Assembly (NCBI GenBank): GCA_039822785.1 | Contig: JBCBMO010000003.1 | Span: 1 to 64,000, forward strand | Reading direction: 5' to 3' | DNA from: Thermohalobaculum sp039822785 | Lineage (GTDB): Bacteria > Pseudomonadota > Alphaproteobacteria > Rhodobacterales > Rhodobacteraceae | Length of the DNA: 64,000 nt | Shown: one piece after another, positions 43,949-53,500 of the stretch | Layout: each line of letters starts with the position of its first letter | Position numbering within the stretch: position 1 is the stretch's first letter | The notes under the pieces: generated by a model | The model's database searches: none | The model's input: only the letters and a program-made list of their open reading frames with translations | Told to the model about the DNA's origin: nothing | Position numbers and translations under genes: made by a program

Positions 43949-45484
43949 TCACGGCCCCGTAGCGCGCCCGGGCGTATGGTTGGCTGGCCGGCGGCGCACC
44001 CAGCTCGGCAGCAGGCCCAGCGGGTTCTCGACGGGCGCGATCGCGATCGAGGGCGCGGTCCCGGCCAACCGCGCGTGGAACGTGCGATCCTCAAAGGCCG
44101 TCAGCGCATCGGTGGCGCCACCCACCAAGGAGCCGCCGATGAAGACCTGAGGCACCGTGCGCTGCTTGGTCCTGTGAAATAGCGCCCGAAGGATCTCGCC
44201 GCCGCGGTCGTCCTCTCGCATCGGTGTGCTGTCCACATCGATGGCGTGGAAGGGAACGCCCGCACGCTCGAGGAGCTTGCGGACGGACCAGCAGAACTCG
44301 CACCACTCGAAGCCGAACATCACTACCGGCTGTTCCGCGTTCATGATCGCGTCCTCCACGTAGGCGACGGCCCAGGGCGCGGGTTCCGGATGGGGCGCGG
44401 TGGGCTGTGCCGCGCGCGGGCGGGGCGGGACCGAGGCGGCAATCGCCTCCTCCTCGGCGTTCATCTCGACCTCGACATCATCGAACAGCGGCGTCGAGAG
44501 ATAGCGCTCGCCGGTGTCCGGGATCATCGCCAAGATCCGCGACCCGGGTTCGGCGGCTTCGGCGTAGCGCAGCGCCGCGGCCATGGTCGCGCCGCCGCTG
44601 GTGCCGCAGAAGATACCCTCGCGGCGCGCAAGTTCGCGCGCCACCCGCAGCGCATCGGCACCTGAAACCGGCTCGAAGCGGTCGATGAACCCCGCTTCCC
44701 GGCCATCCTCGGCCAGCTTCGGGATGAAGTCCGGCGACCAACCCTGCACCGGGTGGGCGCGGGCGTTCGGATGGCTCCGCGCCGCGGCACCGTCGTGGCG
44801 CCGGGCCTGCGCGATATCGCTCGCCAGAAGCTGCGCGTTCTCCGGCTCCGACACGATAATGCGTGTCCCCGGGCTTTCTGCCTTCAGGACGCGCGCGACA
44901 CCCTTGAAGGTGCCACCGGTGCCAAAGCCCGTAACCCAGGCATCGAGACCCGTAGCGCTGAAATCCGCAAGGATCTCGCGCGCCGTGGTGGCCGAGTGGA
45001 TGTCGGCATTCACCTCGTTCTCGAACTGGCGGCAGAAGAACCAGCCGTGCTTCTCGGCAAGCTGCTCGGCCAGCGCGAACATGCCCGTCCCGCGCACGGC
45101 CGCGGGGGTGAGCACGACCTTGGCGCCCAAGAACCGCAGCAGCTTACGTCGCTCCACGCTGAAGCTCTCGGCCATGACGATGACCAACGGATAGCCCTTC
45201 TGCGCACAGACCATCGCCAGGCCAAGGCCGGTATTGCCCGACGTCGCCTCGATGACGGTCTGACCGGGTGCGAGGGCGCCGCTTTCCTCCGCCGCCTCGA
45301 TCATCGCGCGGGCCATGCGGTCCTTGACCGAGCCCATCGGGTTGAACGCTTCGAGCTTGGCGTAGAGCGACACGTGATCAGGGCCCAGGTTGTTGATGCG
45401 CACCACCGGCGTGTCGCCGATGGTCTCCAGGATCGAGGCGCGCGGCCCCGGCCCACGGCCCGGCTGGGTATGCTGAACGGTCAT
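43949..45484 (-). CDS. Cysteine synthase-glutaredoxin fusion protein
   Basis: 511 residues, about 200 longer than CysK. Residues 15-335 form a PLP-dependent O-acetylserine sulfhydrylase fold: PLP lysine in NPMGSVKDRM, asparagine loop TSGNTGLGL, phosphate loop GFGTGGTFKG and FCGTSGGATMA. After a Pro/Ala linker, residues about 395-480 form a glutaredoxin domain (VVMFGFEWCEFCWSVRKLLERAGVPF; RTVPQVFIGGSLVGGATD) with active site CEFC. This could couple thiol reduction to cysteine synthesis or regenerate an oxidised partner. AGGAGA site. Last gene of the OsmC-DUF1127-monooxygenase run. Confidence 0.88.
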   Translation of the reverse strand: MTVQHTQPGRGPGPRASILETIGDTPVVRINNLGPDHVSLYAKLEAFNPMGSVKDRMARAMIEAAEESGALAPGQTVIEATSGNTGLGLAMVCAQKGYPLVIVMAESFSVERRKLLRFLGAKVVLTPAAVRGTGMFALAEQLAEKHGWFFCRQFENEVNADIHSATTAREILADFSATGLDAWVTGFGTGGTFKGVARVLKAESPGTRIIVSEPENAQLLASDIAQARRHDGAAARSHPNARAHPVQGWSPDFIPKLAEDGREAGFIDRFEPVSGADALRVARELARREGIFCGTSGGATMAAALRYAEAAEPGSRILAMIPDTGERYLSTPLFDDVEVEMNAEEEAIAASVPPRPRAAQPTAPHPEPAPWAVAYVEDAIMNAEQPVVMFGFEWCEFCWSVRKLLERAGVPFHAIDVDSTPMREDDRGGEILRALFHRTKQRTVPQVFIGGSLVGGATDALTAFEDRTFHARLAGTAPSIAIAPVENPLGLLPSWVRRRPANHTPGRATGP

Positions 45485-45549
45485 TGCAATCTCCTATCGA
45501 TAAAGCAGGCGCGCGCGGCGCGGTCATGGGTGGCGACGGCGGCCCTTCG

Positions 45550-46800
45550 TCAGGCCGCCTGGCGCCGGTTGAGGTGTTCCGAGAGATGGCGGGCGAGGTC
45601 GCGTGCATCCGGTCCCGCGCCCGAGATCTGAAGCGATCGCCGCCGGCGCAGGAACGGCAGACCCAGGGCATAGAGCCCAGGCACACCCGTCACGACGCCA
45701 CCGTCGTGCATCAGGCGGCCGCGACGGTCGAAGACGGGAAGTTCCCGCGCGAAGCCATGATCCGGCCGGAAACCCGTCGCCCAGACCACCGATCGGACTT
45801 CGCCAGTGCCAAGGTTGAGCGACAGGCGCGGCGCCACCGGCACCGGGGTGGGACCGGCTCGAACCCGGGCGGTGGCGGCGGCAGCCGATCCGCGCGCCGC
45901 GATGTGGGCGTCGATCCGGTCGCAGAGCCGCTCAAGCTTGAGATCGGCCGATGCGCAGACATGGGCGAGCCCGCCCGAGAACAGCGCATGCCCGTCGCGA
46001 AACGTCGACAGACGCCCGACGATCTCGACCCCAAGCGCCTGTAGGGCCGCGATGTCGACGGGGTCGGACCCGCCGATCAACTGGGGCGAGGGCGTACGGC
46101 GCACGCGCTCGATGTCGTCGACCGCCTCGTAGCCCTCGTCGAGCGCGCCGATGGCATCGAGCCACCACTCGATGTCGCGGCCGCGGTACTGGCGCGGCAG
46201 GCGCAGATGGCTGCCGACCGCCAGAGTGACACGCCGGCCTGCCACCTGCAGCTCCCGCGCGATCTGCACGCCGGAGGCCGAGGCACCGACGATCAGGACA
46301 CCGCCATCGGGCAGATCGCCCGGGCGCTTGTAGTCGGCAGGGGTCGTTTGCACGATCGTGCCAGGCAACCCCTGCGCCATGGCGGGGACCGCGGGCAGGG
46401 CACAGCCGCCCGTCGCCAGAACCAGCGTTCGGCACCGGATCGGCATGCGGCTCGTCTCAAGGTGAAAGCCGGTGTCGATCTGGCGAGCGCTCAGCACCTC
46501 GATACCGGCCTCGATCGGCACGGCGATGCGGTGCGCGTAATCCTCCAGACGGTCGACGAAAGCGCCGACGCCCATGAAACCATGGGGATCTGCGCCCCAG
46601 TACTGCGCCCCGGGCAGGCCGTTCGCCCAGTTCGGCGTCAAGAGCTTCAGGCTGTCCCAGCGCGCCTTGCGCCAGGCATTGCCGATGCTGCCCTTCTCCA
46701 GGACGAGGTGATCGATGCCCCGCCATGACAGCTCACGGCTCATGGCGAGCCCGGCCTGCCCGGCGCCGATCACCACGGTAGTCACCTTCCGCACGCTCAT
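45550..46800 (-). CDS. Flavin-containing monooxygenase (CzcO-like)
   Basis: 416 residues. FAD motif VVIGAGQAGLAMSREL at the N-terminus, second dinucleotide motif VLIVGASASGVQIARELQ, the substrate-side segment WRKARWDSLKLLTPNW, and VVWATGFRPD typical of class B FMOs. Predicted NADPH-dependent oxygenation of a nucleophilic N or S compound. Strong GAAGGAGA site. Grouped with OsmC and a cysteine synthase-glutaredoxin fusion, suggesting sulfur or redox chemistry. Confidence 0.9.
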   Translation of the reverse strand: MSVRKVTTVVIGAGQAGLAMSRELSWRGIDHLVLEKGSIGNAWRKARWDSLKLLTPNWANGLPGAQYWGADPHGFMGVGAFVDRLEDYAHRIAVPIEAGIEVLSARQIDTGFHLETSRMPIRCRTLVLATGGCALPAVPAMAQGLPGTIVQTTPADYKRPGDLPDGGVLIVGASASGVQIARELQVAGRRVTLAVGSHLRLPRQYRGRDIEWWLDAIGALDEGYEAVDDIERVRRTPSPQLIGGSDPVDIAALQALGVEIVGRLSTFRDGHALFSGGLAHVCASADLKLERLCDRIDAHIAARGSAAAATARVRAGPTPVPVAPRLSLNLGTGEVRSVVWATGFRPDHGFARELPVFDRRGRLMHDGGVVTGVPGLYALGLPFLRRRRSLQISGAGPDARDLARHLSEHLNRRQAA

Positions 46801-46903
46801 GGTGCGTCTCCTTCCTCAGCGGCCTGCACTCGGCAGGTCGGCGTTTCGGTTGTTGGCAGTGGGTTGGGGGTGGATCGCGGGCATGGGCCCGCGATCCTGG
46901 CCG

Positions 46904-47119
46904 TCAGTCGACGTCACTCCAGGGCGGCCGGGACAGCATGCCGTCCAGATCGGCCCGGGTGATACCGATGTCCCTGAGGGACCGATCGTCCTTCAGGCAC
47001 AGCTCGCGATAAGCGCGCCGATTGGCATGCCAGCGCAGAAGCGCATCTGCGGCGATGCGGATCTGCACGAGGAGGGAACGCCCGCGCGGTCGTGCGACCG
47101 GGCTACTCTCGATGTGCAT
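46904..47119 (-). CDS. DUF1127 small protein
   Basis: 71 residues. The C-terminal DUF1127 motif is clear: ADALLRWHANRRAYRELCLKDDRSLRDIGITRADLDGML. Such Arg-rich small proteins in alphaproteobacteria affect RNA turnover and phosphate or stress responses. The start overlaps the OsmC gene by 17 bp; GGGAG lies 8 bases upstream of the ATG. Confidence 0.88.
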   Translation of the reverse strand: MHIESSPVARPRGRSLLVQIRIAADALLRWHANRRAYRELCLKDDRSLRDIGITRADLDGMLSRPPWSDVD

Positions 47120-47711
47120 CCTTCAAACTCCCGTTCGACCCCGGCGTCGCCACCGTCACGCGGACGGCGCTGGGGTTGGTGATGATGTCGAAAACCGCCG
47201 AGCGCTTTTGCGACTGGGCGACCAGGCCGGCGATCTCCGCCGGGGTGGCGTCGGCATCGATGTCGAAGCGGACGCGGATATCGCTGAAGCCGTTCCGCAC
47301 ATCCGGGTCGATGCCCATGATGCCGGTCAGGTCCATGTCGCCCTCGATGATGGCGGTCACCTTGCGCAGCGTGATGCCGCGGTTCTCGGCAACCGTGGCC
47401 ACACCCGCCGTCAGACAGGTCGCCAGGCCCGAGAGCACGATCTCCACCGGCGTGGCGCCGGCATCGGAGGCCGAGAACTGCTCGGGATGATCGGCGTCGA
47501 CGATATGGGTCCGCTTGCGGGCCTGCTCCTCGCCGAGGCCGAAGAACCCCGACATGCTCGTGCGGCAGTGCGTGCCCTCGAGCCAGGCGCTTTCCACACG
47601 CCAGGTGAACTGCGCGGCCTCCGGCGCATCGGTCAGGGCTTGTCGGGCCTCGAGCAGGGCCTGCAGGTCAACGCCGTTGCGGGCCTCGATGGTTGTCATT
47701 TCAGTCGTCAT
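47103..47711 (-). CDS. OsmC-family peroxiredoxin-like protein
   Basis: 202 residues. OsmC fold: SASDAGATPVEIVLSGLATCLTAGVA holds the conserved cysteine, although the partner cysteine expected in the N-terminal strand region appears as THCRTSM. Longer than Ohr/OsmC, similar to the OsmC-like proteins that act on sulfur compounds. ATG at 47711 after AGGAG. First gene of a four-gene minus-strand run and divergent from a LysR gene. Confidence 0.88.
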   Translation of the reverse strand: MTTEMTTIEARNGVDLQALLEARQALTDAPEAAQFTWRVESAWLEGTHCRTSMSGFFGLGEEQARKRTHIVDADHPEQFSASDAGATPVEIVLSGLATCLTAGVATVAENRGITLRKVTAIIEGDMDLTGIMGIDPDVRNGFSDIRVRFDIDADATPAEIAGLVAQSQKRSAVFDIITNPSAVRVTVATPGSNGSLKDAHRE

Positions 47712-48098
47712 CGTCTTCTCCTCATGTGCTGAGTGTGAAAGCAGCTGCCGGCATGGCAGGCCGCAGGGATCGTCGTTCCAGGCACGCCTCCGCCGGTGCG
47801 GCGACCAGGGGGGTCGCCACGCGAGGCTTGTCGCGAGACCAGAGTTGGGTTCTCCGCCGCCTAGGGCGGCCTGGGGTTCATTGGCCGCCTAGGGCGGCCT
47901 TGGGATCAGTGCTGCTGCATCGGTGGGCTACTCCTCGTGCCTGTCGTCACCACCGGTCTTGAGGCCGGCTCTACACGTCCGCGTGATGGGATTGCGTTGC
48001 ATCTTGCGGTTGCATCCCGTCTTGCGGATCTACTCCCTGCCCTCGGTTTCGATAATCGCCATCGCCTCGAAGAGAGCGCTGCAGAAAACGGGACAGTC
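47712..48098. other. OsmC/LysR divergent intergenic region with twin palindromes
   Basis: 387 bp with no supported gene. It must contain the osmC and lysR promoters. It carries two 16-bp copies of GCCGCCTAGGGCGGCC at 47856-47871 and 47884-47899, 28 bp apart (about 2.7 helical turns), each itself a near-palindrome. They could be regulator sites or a short repeat family. Confidence 0.5.
47856..47899. repeat. Direct repeat of a 16-bp palindrome
   Basis: Two identical copies of GCCGCCTAGGGCGGCC with a 12-bp spacer, in the divergent promoter region. The arms GCCGC/GCGGC flank CTAGG. Confidence 0.8.
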
Positions 48099-49043
48099 AT
48101 GGATCGTCTGAAGGCCATCGAAGTCTTCGTGGCCGTCGCGCAGGCCGGCGGCTTTGCCCCAGCGGCTATCAAGCTCGGCCTGTCGACCTCCTCGGTCAGC
48201 CGGCATGTCAGCAACCTCGAAGACAGCCTGGGCGTGCAGCTCCTGCATCGCTCGACCCGGCACCTGCGCCTGACGCCCGAGGGGCAAGACGTGCTCCAGC
48301 ACGGTCAGAACATCATGTGCCACGTCGAACGGATGACCCGGCAGCAGCACGACAGACACGGCGCGCCGCGCGGCAAGCTTCGCATCACCATCGCGCGTTT
48401 CATGTCCAGCATCCTGATGCGTACGATGATTGCCGAGTTCTCGCGGACCTATCCGGAGGTCGAGCTCGAGATCGTCCTCATCGACCGCGTCGCGAACCTG
48501 ATCGAGGAGGGCTTCGATCTCGCCATCCGTGTCGGACCGCTGCGCGACTCCTCGATGAAGTCCCGGAAGCTCCTCGATCTCCAGCTCGGGGTCATCGCGT
48601 CGCCGGACTACCTGGAACGCCATGGCGCCCCGCAGACACCGGCGGATCTGGCCCGGCATAACTGCGTCGTCGACACCGCGGCGCCCTATGCCGACCGCTG
48701 GCCGATGCAAAGCGACGGTATGCGCTTCGCCCAAGCCATTGGCGGCAATCTTTCCGTGAACAACGGCGCTGCGGCGCGCGACCTGGTCATCGGCGGCGCG
48801 GGGCTCTGCTATCTGCCCGAGTACGTCTATTTCGACCACGTCGAGGAGGGCCGCCTGACGACCGTGCTCGACGCCTATACGGTCGAATATGGCGGCATCT
48901 TCGTGGTCTATCCGCCCAGTCGGCACGACAATGCCGCGATGCGCTGTTTCATCGAACTCTTGGTGGAACACACCAAGCCCGCGAAGCGCTACCGCGAGCG
49001 CCGGCGCACCGCTGCACAGAACAAGCTGCCCATCTTGGTCTAG
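48099..49043 (+). CDS. LysR-family transcriptional regulator
   Basis: 314 residues. N-terminal helix-turn-helix (FVAVAQAGGFAPAAIKLGLSTSSVSRHVSNLEDSLGVQLLHRSTRHLRLTPEG), then a substrate-binding domain with the CrgA-like segment VELEIVLIDRVANLIEEGFDLAIRVGPLRDSS. ATG at 48099 gives the standard MDRLKAIEVF start. Divergent from the OsmC operon and probably its regulator. It converges on the AraC gene. Confidence 0.9.
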   Translation: MDRLKAIEVFVAVAQAGGFAPAAIKLGLSTSSVSRHVSNLEDSLGVQLLHRSTRHLRLTPEGQDVLQHGQNIMCHVERMTRQQHDRHGAPRGKLRITIARFMSSILMRTMIAEFSRTYPEVELEIVLIDRVANLIEEGFDLAIRVGPLRDSSMKSRKLLDLQLGVIASPDYLERHGAPQTPADLARHNCVVDTAAPYADRWPMQSDGMRFAQAIGGNLSVNNGAAARDLVIGGAGLCYLPEYVYFDHVEEGRLTTVLDAYTVEYGGIFVVYPPSRHDNAAMRCFIELLVEHTKPAKRYRERRRTAAQNKLPILV

Positions 49044-49264
49044 CGGGCGAGCCTTCGGTTTCGTCAGCCAGATGTTGCGCCCCGTCAGTGCTGGGGTCGC
49101 GCGCCTCTGATGCAGGCACGCACGGTCGGTTGCAGCGGCCATTGTCGCTCTCCTCTCGTCGAGACGGGGTTGCTTACCCCCGTGCCTCGCGTGTGCGAAT
49201 GACCGGATCGCCGGGAACCTTGACCGAACGACCGAGCACGAACTGAGCCGGCGGCATCGGGGCG

Positions 49265-50233
49265 CTAGTGGCTGTCGGTCCCGCGTCGAATACGCCATTC
49301 GGCGGGCGACTGACCCGTCGCCCGCTTGAAGGCCCGAGAAAAGGACTCAGGCGCTTCGTAGCCAACGCGCCATGAGATCTCGGCAAGGCCGAGGTCAGTC
49401 TCGTGCAGCAGCAGCCGTGCCTTGTCGATCCGATACGCCAGCGCATAAGCGCCGGGTCCCTGCCCCATGATCCCCACGAAGCGGTCCACGAAGGCCGTGC
49501 GGGACATGCCCGCCAACTCGGCAAGCTCGACCACGCTGGGCGGACAGGCGAGATCGGCGTGGATCCGGGCCAGTGTTCTGGCGATGCGCGGGTCCGCCAT
49601 ACCGGCAAGCCAGCCGCTCGGCTGCGCATCGCGCTCCAGATGCAGCCGCATCGCCTCGATCAAAAGCAGTTCCGAGAGCTGTGCCGTCACCGCGCCGGAG
49701 CCGAGACGACCGGCACCGAGTTCCCGTGCCGCCATCGCAATCGAGGCCTCGATCCAGCGCCGGGTCGCGAGGCTGCTCACGCTGATCACCAAGGCCTCAG
49801 GCAGCGTGTTGAGGAGCGGGTTCGGCCCCGCGTTGCTCGCGATGAAGCCGCAGAACATGCGGGTGAGCGCACCCCCGCCACCGCTGCTGATCCGCACCAG
49901 GCCATCCTCGCCGGCCGGCATCAGCAGATCGTCGGCAGCAATGGGCGCCAGACCCGGCGCGCTCGCCATCACGATCCGCAGGTTGCTCGGCAGGAACAAC
50001 ACGTCGCCCGCGGCGACCCGGCAGCATTCGTGTCCCGCGATCTCCACTACCGCCTCGCCCTCGGTCATCACGTGATAGGCGATGATCTGGCGCGGTGCCG
50101 GCATGAAGGGACGGCAGTCTTCCGCGGTCACCTGCGCTTCGATGGCCCAGGGCGCGGTAAGCTCGCCCTCCAAGAAGACAGCGCCGGTAAGATCGAGGGA
50201 CTTCACGATGCGCGTAAGAGGGTCCGCCGTCAT
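49265..50233 (-). CDS. AraC-family transcriptional regulator with cupin N-domain
   Basis: 322 residues. N-terminal cupin-type domain (about 20-190, PRQIIAYHVMTEGEAVVEIAG, CRVAAGDVLFLPSNLRIVM) and C-terminal AraC domain (PPSVVELAELAGMSRTAFVDRFVGIMGQGPGAYALAYRIDKARLLL; LAEISWRVGYEAPESFSRAFKRATGQSPAEWR). ATG at 50233. It is divergent from the large unassigned gene at 50569 and is a candidate regulator for it. Confidence 0.88.
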   Translation of the reverse strand: MTADPLTRIVKSLDLTGAVFLEGELTAPWAIEAQVTAEDCRPFMPAPRQIIAYHVMTEGEAVVEIAGHECCRVAAGDVLFLPSNLRIVMASAPGLAPIAADDLLMPAGEDGLVRISSGGGGALTRMFCGFIASNAGPNPLLNTLPEALVISVSSLATRRWIEASIAMAARELGAGRLGSGAVTAQLSELLLIEAMRLHLERDAQPSGWLAGMADPRIARTLARIHADLACPPSVVELAELAGMSRTAFVDRFVGIMGQGPGAYALAYRIDKARLLLHETDLGLAEISWRVGYEAPESFSRAFKRATGQSPAEWRIRRGTDSH

Positions 50234-50568
50234 GATCGATCCGCTTGCGTGGTGAGGGACGCGGGTCAGCCCGGTGTGGATAAACCGACGGTCACGATTC
50301 AGGAAGCAGCGGCTCTCCGAAGGATCCCGAAGCGCAGATCGCCGACACCGACCTCCGCGCGCTTGAGGCATGAAGCATAAGTGACTGTTCGATCCCAAAG
50401 GCGGCTGGTCTCTTTTGCCCCCTTGGTGGAGAGCACACCGTGTCTGCGCCGGGGCCAACGCAGCTTGCGGCTAAACGGCCACATCAAAGAAAGCCGTTGC
50501 ATTCTGCAGCGTTACGCCACGACAACTATTGGGATTACGACCACAACGAAGAGGGGCGCACTGCATTA
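50234..50568. other. Divergent intergenic region, AraC gene / large orphan gene
   Basis: 335 bp. The frame of the large gene stays open upstream to 50440, so part could be coding if translation starts earlier. Otherwise I see no repeat or recognisable operator. It should contain both divergent promoters. Confidence 0.4.
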
Positions 50569-53500
50569 ATGGCCGACTCGACTTCCCACCCGCTGCTCGA
50601 CCTACTCCTCCGTCTGATCTCCGTACAAGAACTCGTGCGCCAGCAGTTCCGCCCCGGTCTTCGACCAACGCCACAGAGCTTGGCGGCGCTCGCTGAGGAC
50701 TTTACTGCCGACTACGAAGTCGTGGACGGATACACGCGCAAGGCCGTCTCGATCCGTACCCCGCAGCCGTCTACTGCGGCGATTGCCTTCGACCCAGGTT
50801 TAGCGGTGGCAACCGACGATGCGGGTCTGCGCTACCGCGACAGTGGTTTCGCCCGTTTCTTCACCTTGAACGACGACGGCGCCGCCGTCGAAACCCTGCT
50901 TCACCAGCAGCGCTTAGTAGCCCCTGCGTCGGGCAAACCGAGCGCGCTCGACTACGAGCATCATGTCCGGCCGGGCCAGGGCATCAAGCCAGCCCCGCGG
51001 TTCGACATGCTTGCGGGCAGCGCGGGCCGTCTGCTCGCGAAGGTCGAGCGGGAGGACAGCTTCTACTTCATGGCGCTGACACCGCCCGATCCCGATCTCG
51101 CCTTCTCCAAACTCAACGTTTACCACCATGTGCGGTCTCGCATGGATGATCCGACGCAGAAGGAAATCGTCGGCATACCAACCCACTACACTAAGAACTG
51201 CTTGGTCCGAGTGCCCGATGGCGAGCGTTCAAACCCAACGCGAGAGAAATTCCTCGAGAGGTTCAAGGCGGCAAGAACACCCCACCTTGCCGATTATTGG
51301 CGCGATCACACCTTCCTTCACGGGCTGGAGTTCCCGCTCCTGATTCAGATCATCGAGTCGCGGGTCCAAGCGGTCGAGTTCACGCCGAACGTCTGGCATT
51401 GGATCGACTCCCGCGTCGCCCCCGACAAAGCCGCGCCGCCTGACGTCATCCCCTCCCGGAAGTCGATGACCTACACGCGGACGAAGGGCGGGATCCTGAC
51501 GGTGTCGAGCACCGAGGAAGCCAAGGTCGAACAGGTCCTCGGCCTGGGCGTCGGCCATGTCTTCCCCTTTGAGAACTGGACGCCGCATGCAGGCGGCGAA
51601 ATCGGCTGTCTGGACTACGTCCTCCACGATCCGGCCATGAAGGAGCTGTTCCACGAGCTCCTCACGCAGGGCCGGGTCGAGAACTTTTTCGAGGATCGTT
51701 GGAACAAGATCGGCGACAACTTCACCGCCTTCTTCCAGGACATCATCTCCGGGCTGACGGGTTTTGTGCCGGGAGGGGTCGACGTCATCGAGACCGCGCC
51801 GCGGCCCCGCTTCGCGCGCTCACAGCGGCCCGTGAACTACCGTGGGGTCGGGTCGTTCATCATCCAGTCGGTTCACGGGCCGATGCACGACAAGGACGGC
51901 TACAACGACGGAACGGTGAACTACTACAAGCTCGTCAGCTTTGTTGATGAGAAGACCAACCACGGCCCCGGCAAGGACGCTCCTTGGAGCTTCGGTTTGA
52001 TGTTCATCGACGAGCAGACGGCGCCTACCGGACGCTGGCGCCTGGCGCACCCCATGGACTCGGAGCAATTCGGCGACGCAAAGCGCGGTCTGCGGCCCCT
52101 TGAGGACGTGATGAACCTGCTCTTCACCAAGCTCGCCAACGATGAGCATTTCGCCGGCGAGCAACCGCGAAACTTCGTGGATGAGAAGGGGACACCGCTC
52201 TTCCGGCAGGGACAGTTCTGGTGCCCCTTCGCGGTCGGCGTTGCACGGCGTGAAAGTGCCCTGGCGACGGCAAAACAGATCTCTGCCGTGACCGCGCTTG
52301 AGCCGTTCCGGCCCGGCACTGAGCGGGACTGGGTGATCTACACCGTCAACTGCACCTATTCGACGATGGACAAGACATGGCGCATGCGGCGGCTCAAGGA
52401 TGAGCGCGGCGCTGCGGTTCGCGCCCTCGTCTTTCCGGAGAACCGACCCGGGAACTGGTCTGCGGTGGTTGGTGAGGGACGGCGCGACAGAACCTGGGCC
52501 AGCATGGATGATGCGCGCCGCGTCGCCCTGCAGAACGACGAGCCGGTGGCAGACACGGTCTGGCTGCCGCAGTCGCTGTTGCTACGCGAAGACCTCACCC
52601 TCATGGCGACGGGCTCGCGCTCCGTGGGCGGGGTTGTCGTGGATGGTTACTGGTATCAGCGGTATCTCCCCTACAACGCGGAGATGCCCGCGGCGCCGGC
52701 TACTGCTCAAGCGGCGCCGCCAGAATATGCGGATCACCCCTGGAAGTTCATGAGCAGCAGCGCGGGGCTGATTGCGAAGAAGTTCCAGCACTTCGGCGTC
52801 TACCGAGAGGTTGAGAGCCGCACCCAGGCCTTCCTCGTGAAACCCGTGTCCGGAAGCCTCGATGAACTGCCAATGGACGCCCGTATCGCCGAAGGCGACG
52901 TCTGGCGCGTGGCAGAGAACAGCCCAGACCTGAGCATCACGCTGCCGAAGATCCACTTCGAGAAGCTGCTGGACTTCGCGCTCAAAGCTGCGGACCTTTG
53001 GCACGTCCTCGAGTTTCTTGACCCCCTGCGCGCGCTCTTCGTCTTTGCCATCGAGTCCGGCGCCTTGGAGCCCGAGCACAAGTATGAACCGGCGTCCAGG
53101 TTCAACGATCACACGCGTTTCAGGGTCCTCAACCGGCCCCATGTCGGCCTGGTCTTGGTCTGGGCCGACAAGCGGGACGACGACCTGCCCGATGTTAAGC
53201 TCCCCGATGGCAATGTCGTTTTGGTCAACGAACGGACCCAGGCGCAGATCACCGTCGACTTCGCCGCGGATTTTCCCGGTGGCCCGGTGTTAATTCCCAC
53301 CGGCGGCGCGTCGTCGGAGGGTGATCCCGCCACGCTGCCAGTGCTTCAGCAATCGCCACGCGTGCTGATGAAGACCCAGATCCGCTGGCCGGAACTGCAT
53401 ACGCCCGCCGTCAAGCACGTCCGGGTCGAGACCAAGGTCAGGCAACCGCAACTGCCGGACAGCCTGGGAGGAGGGAGTTTCGGCACGCGGCGGATCGAGG

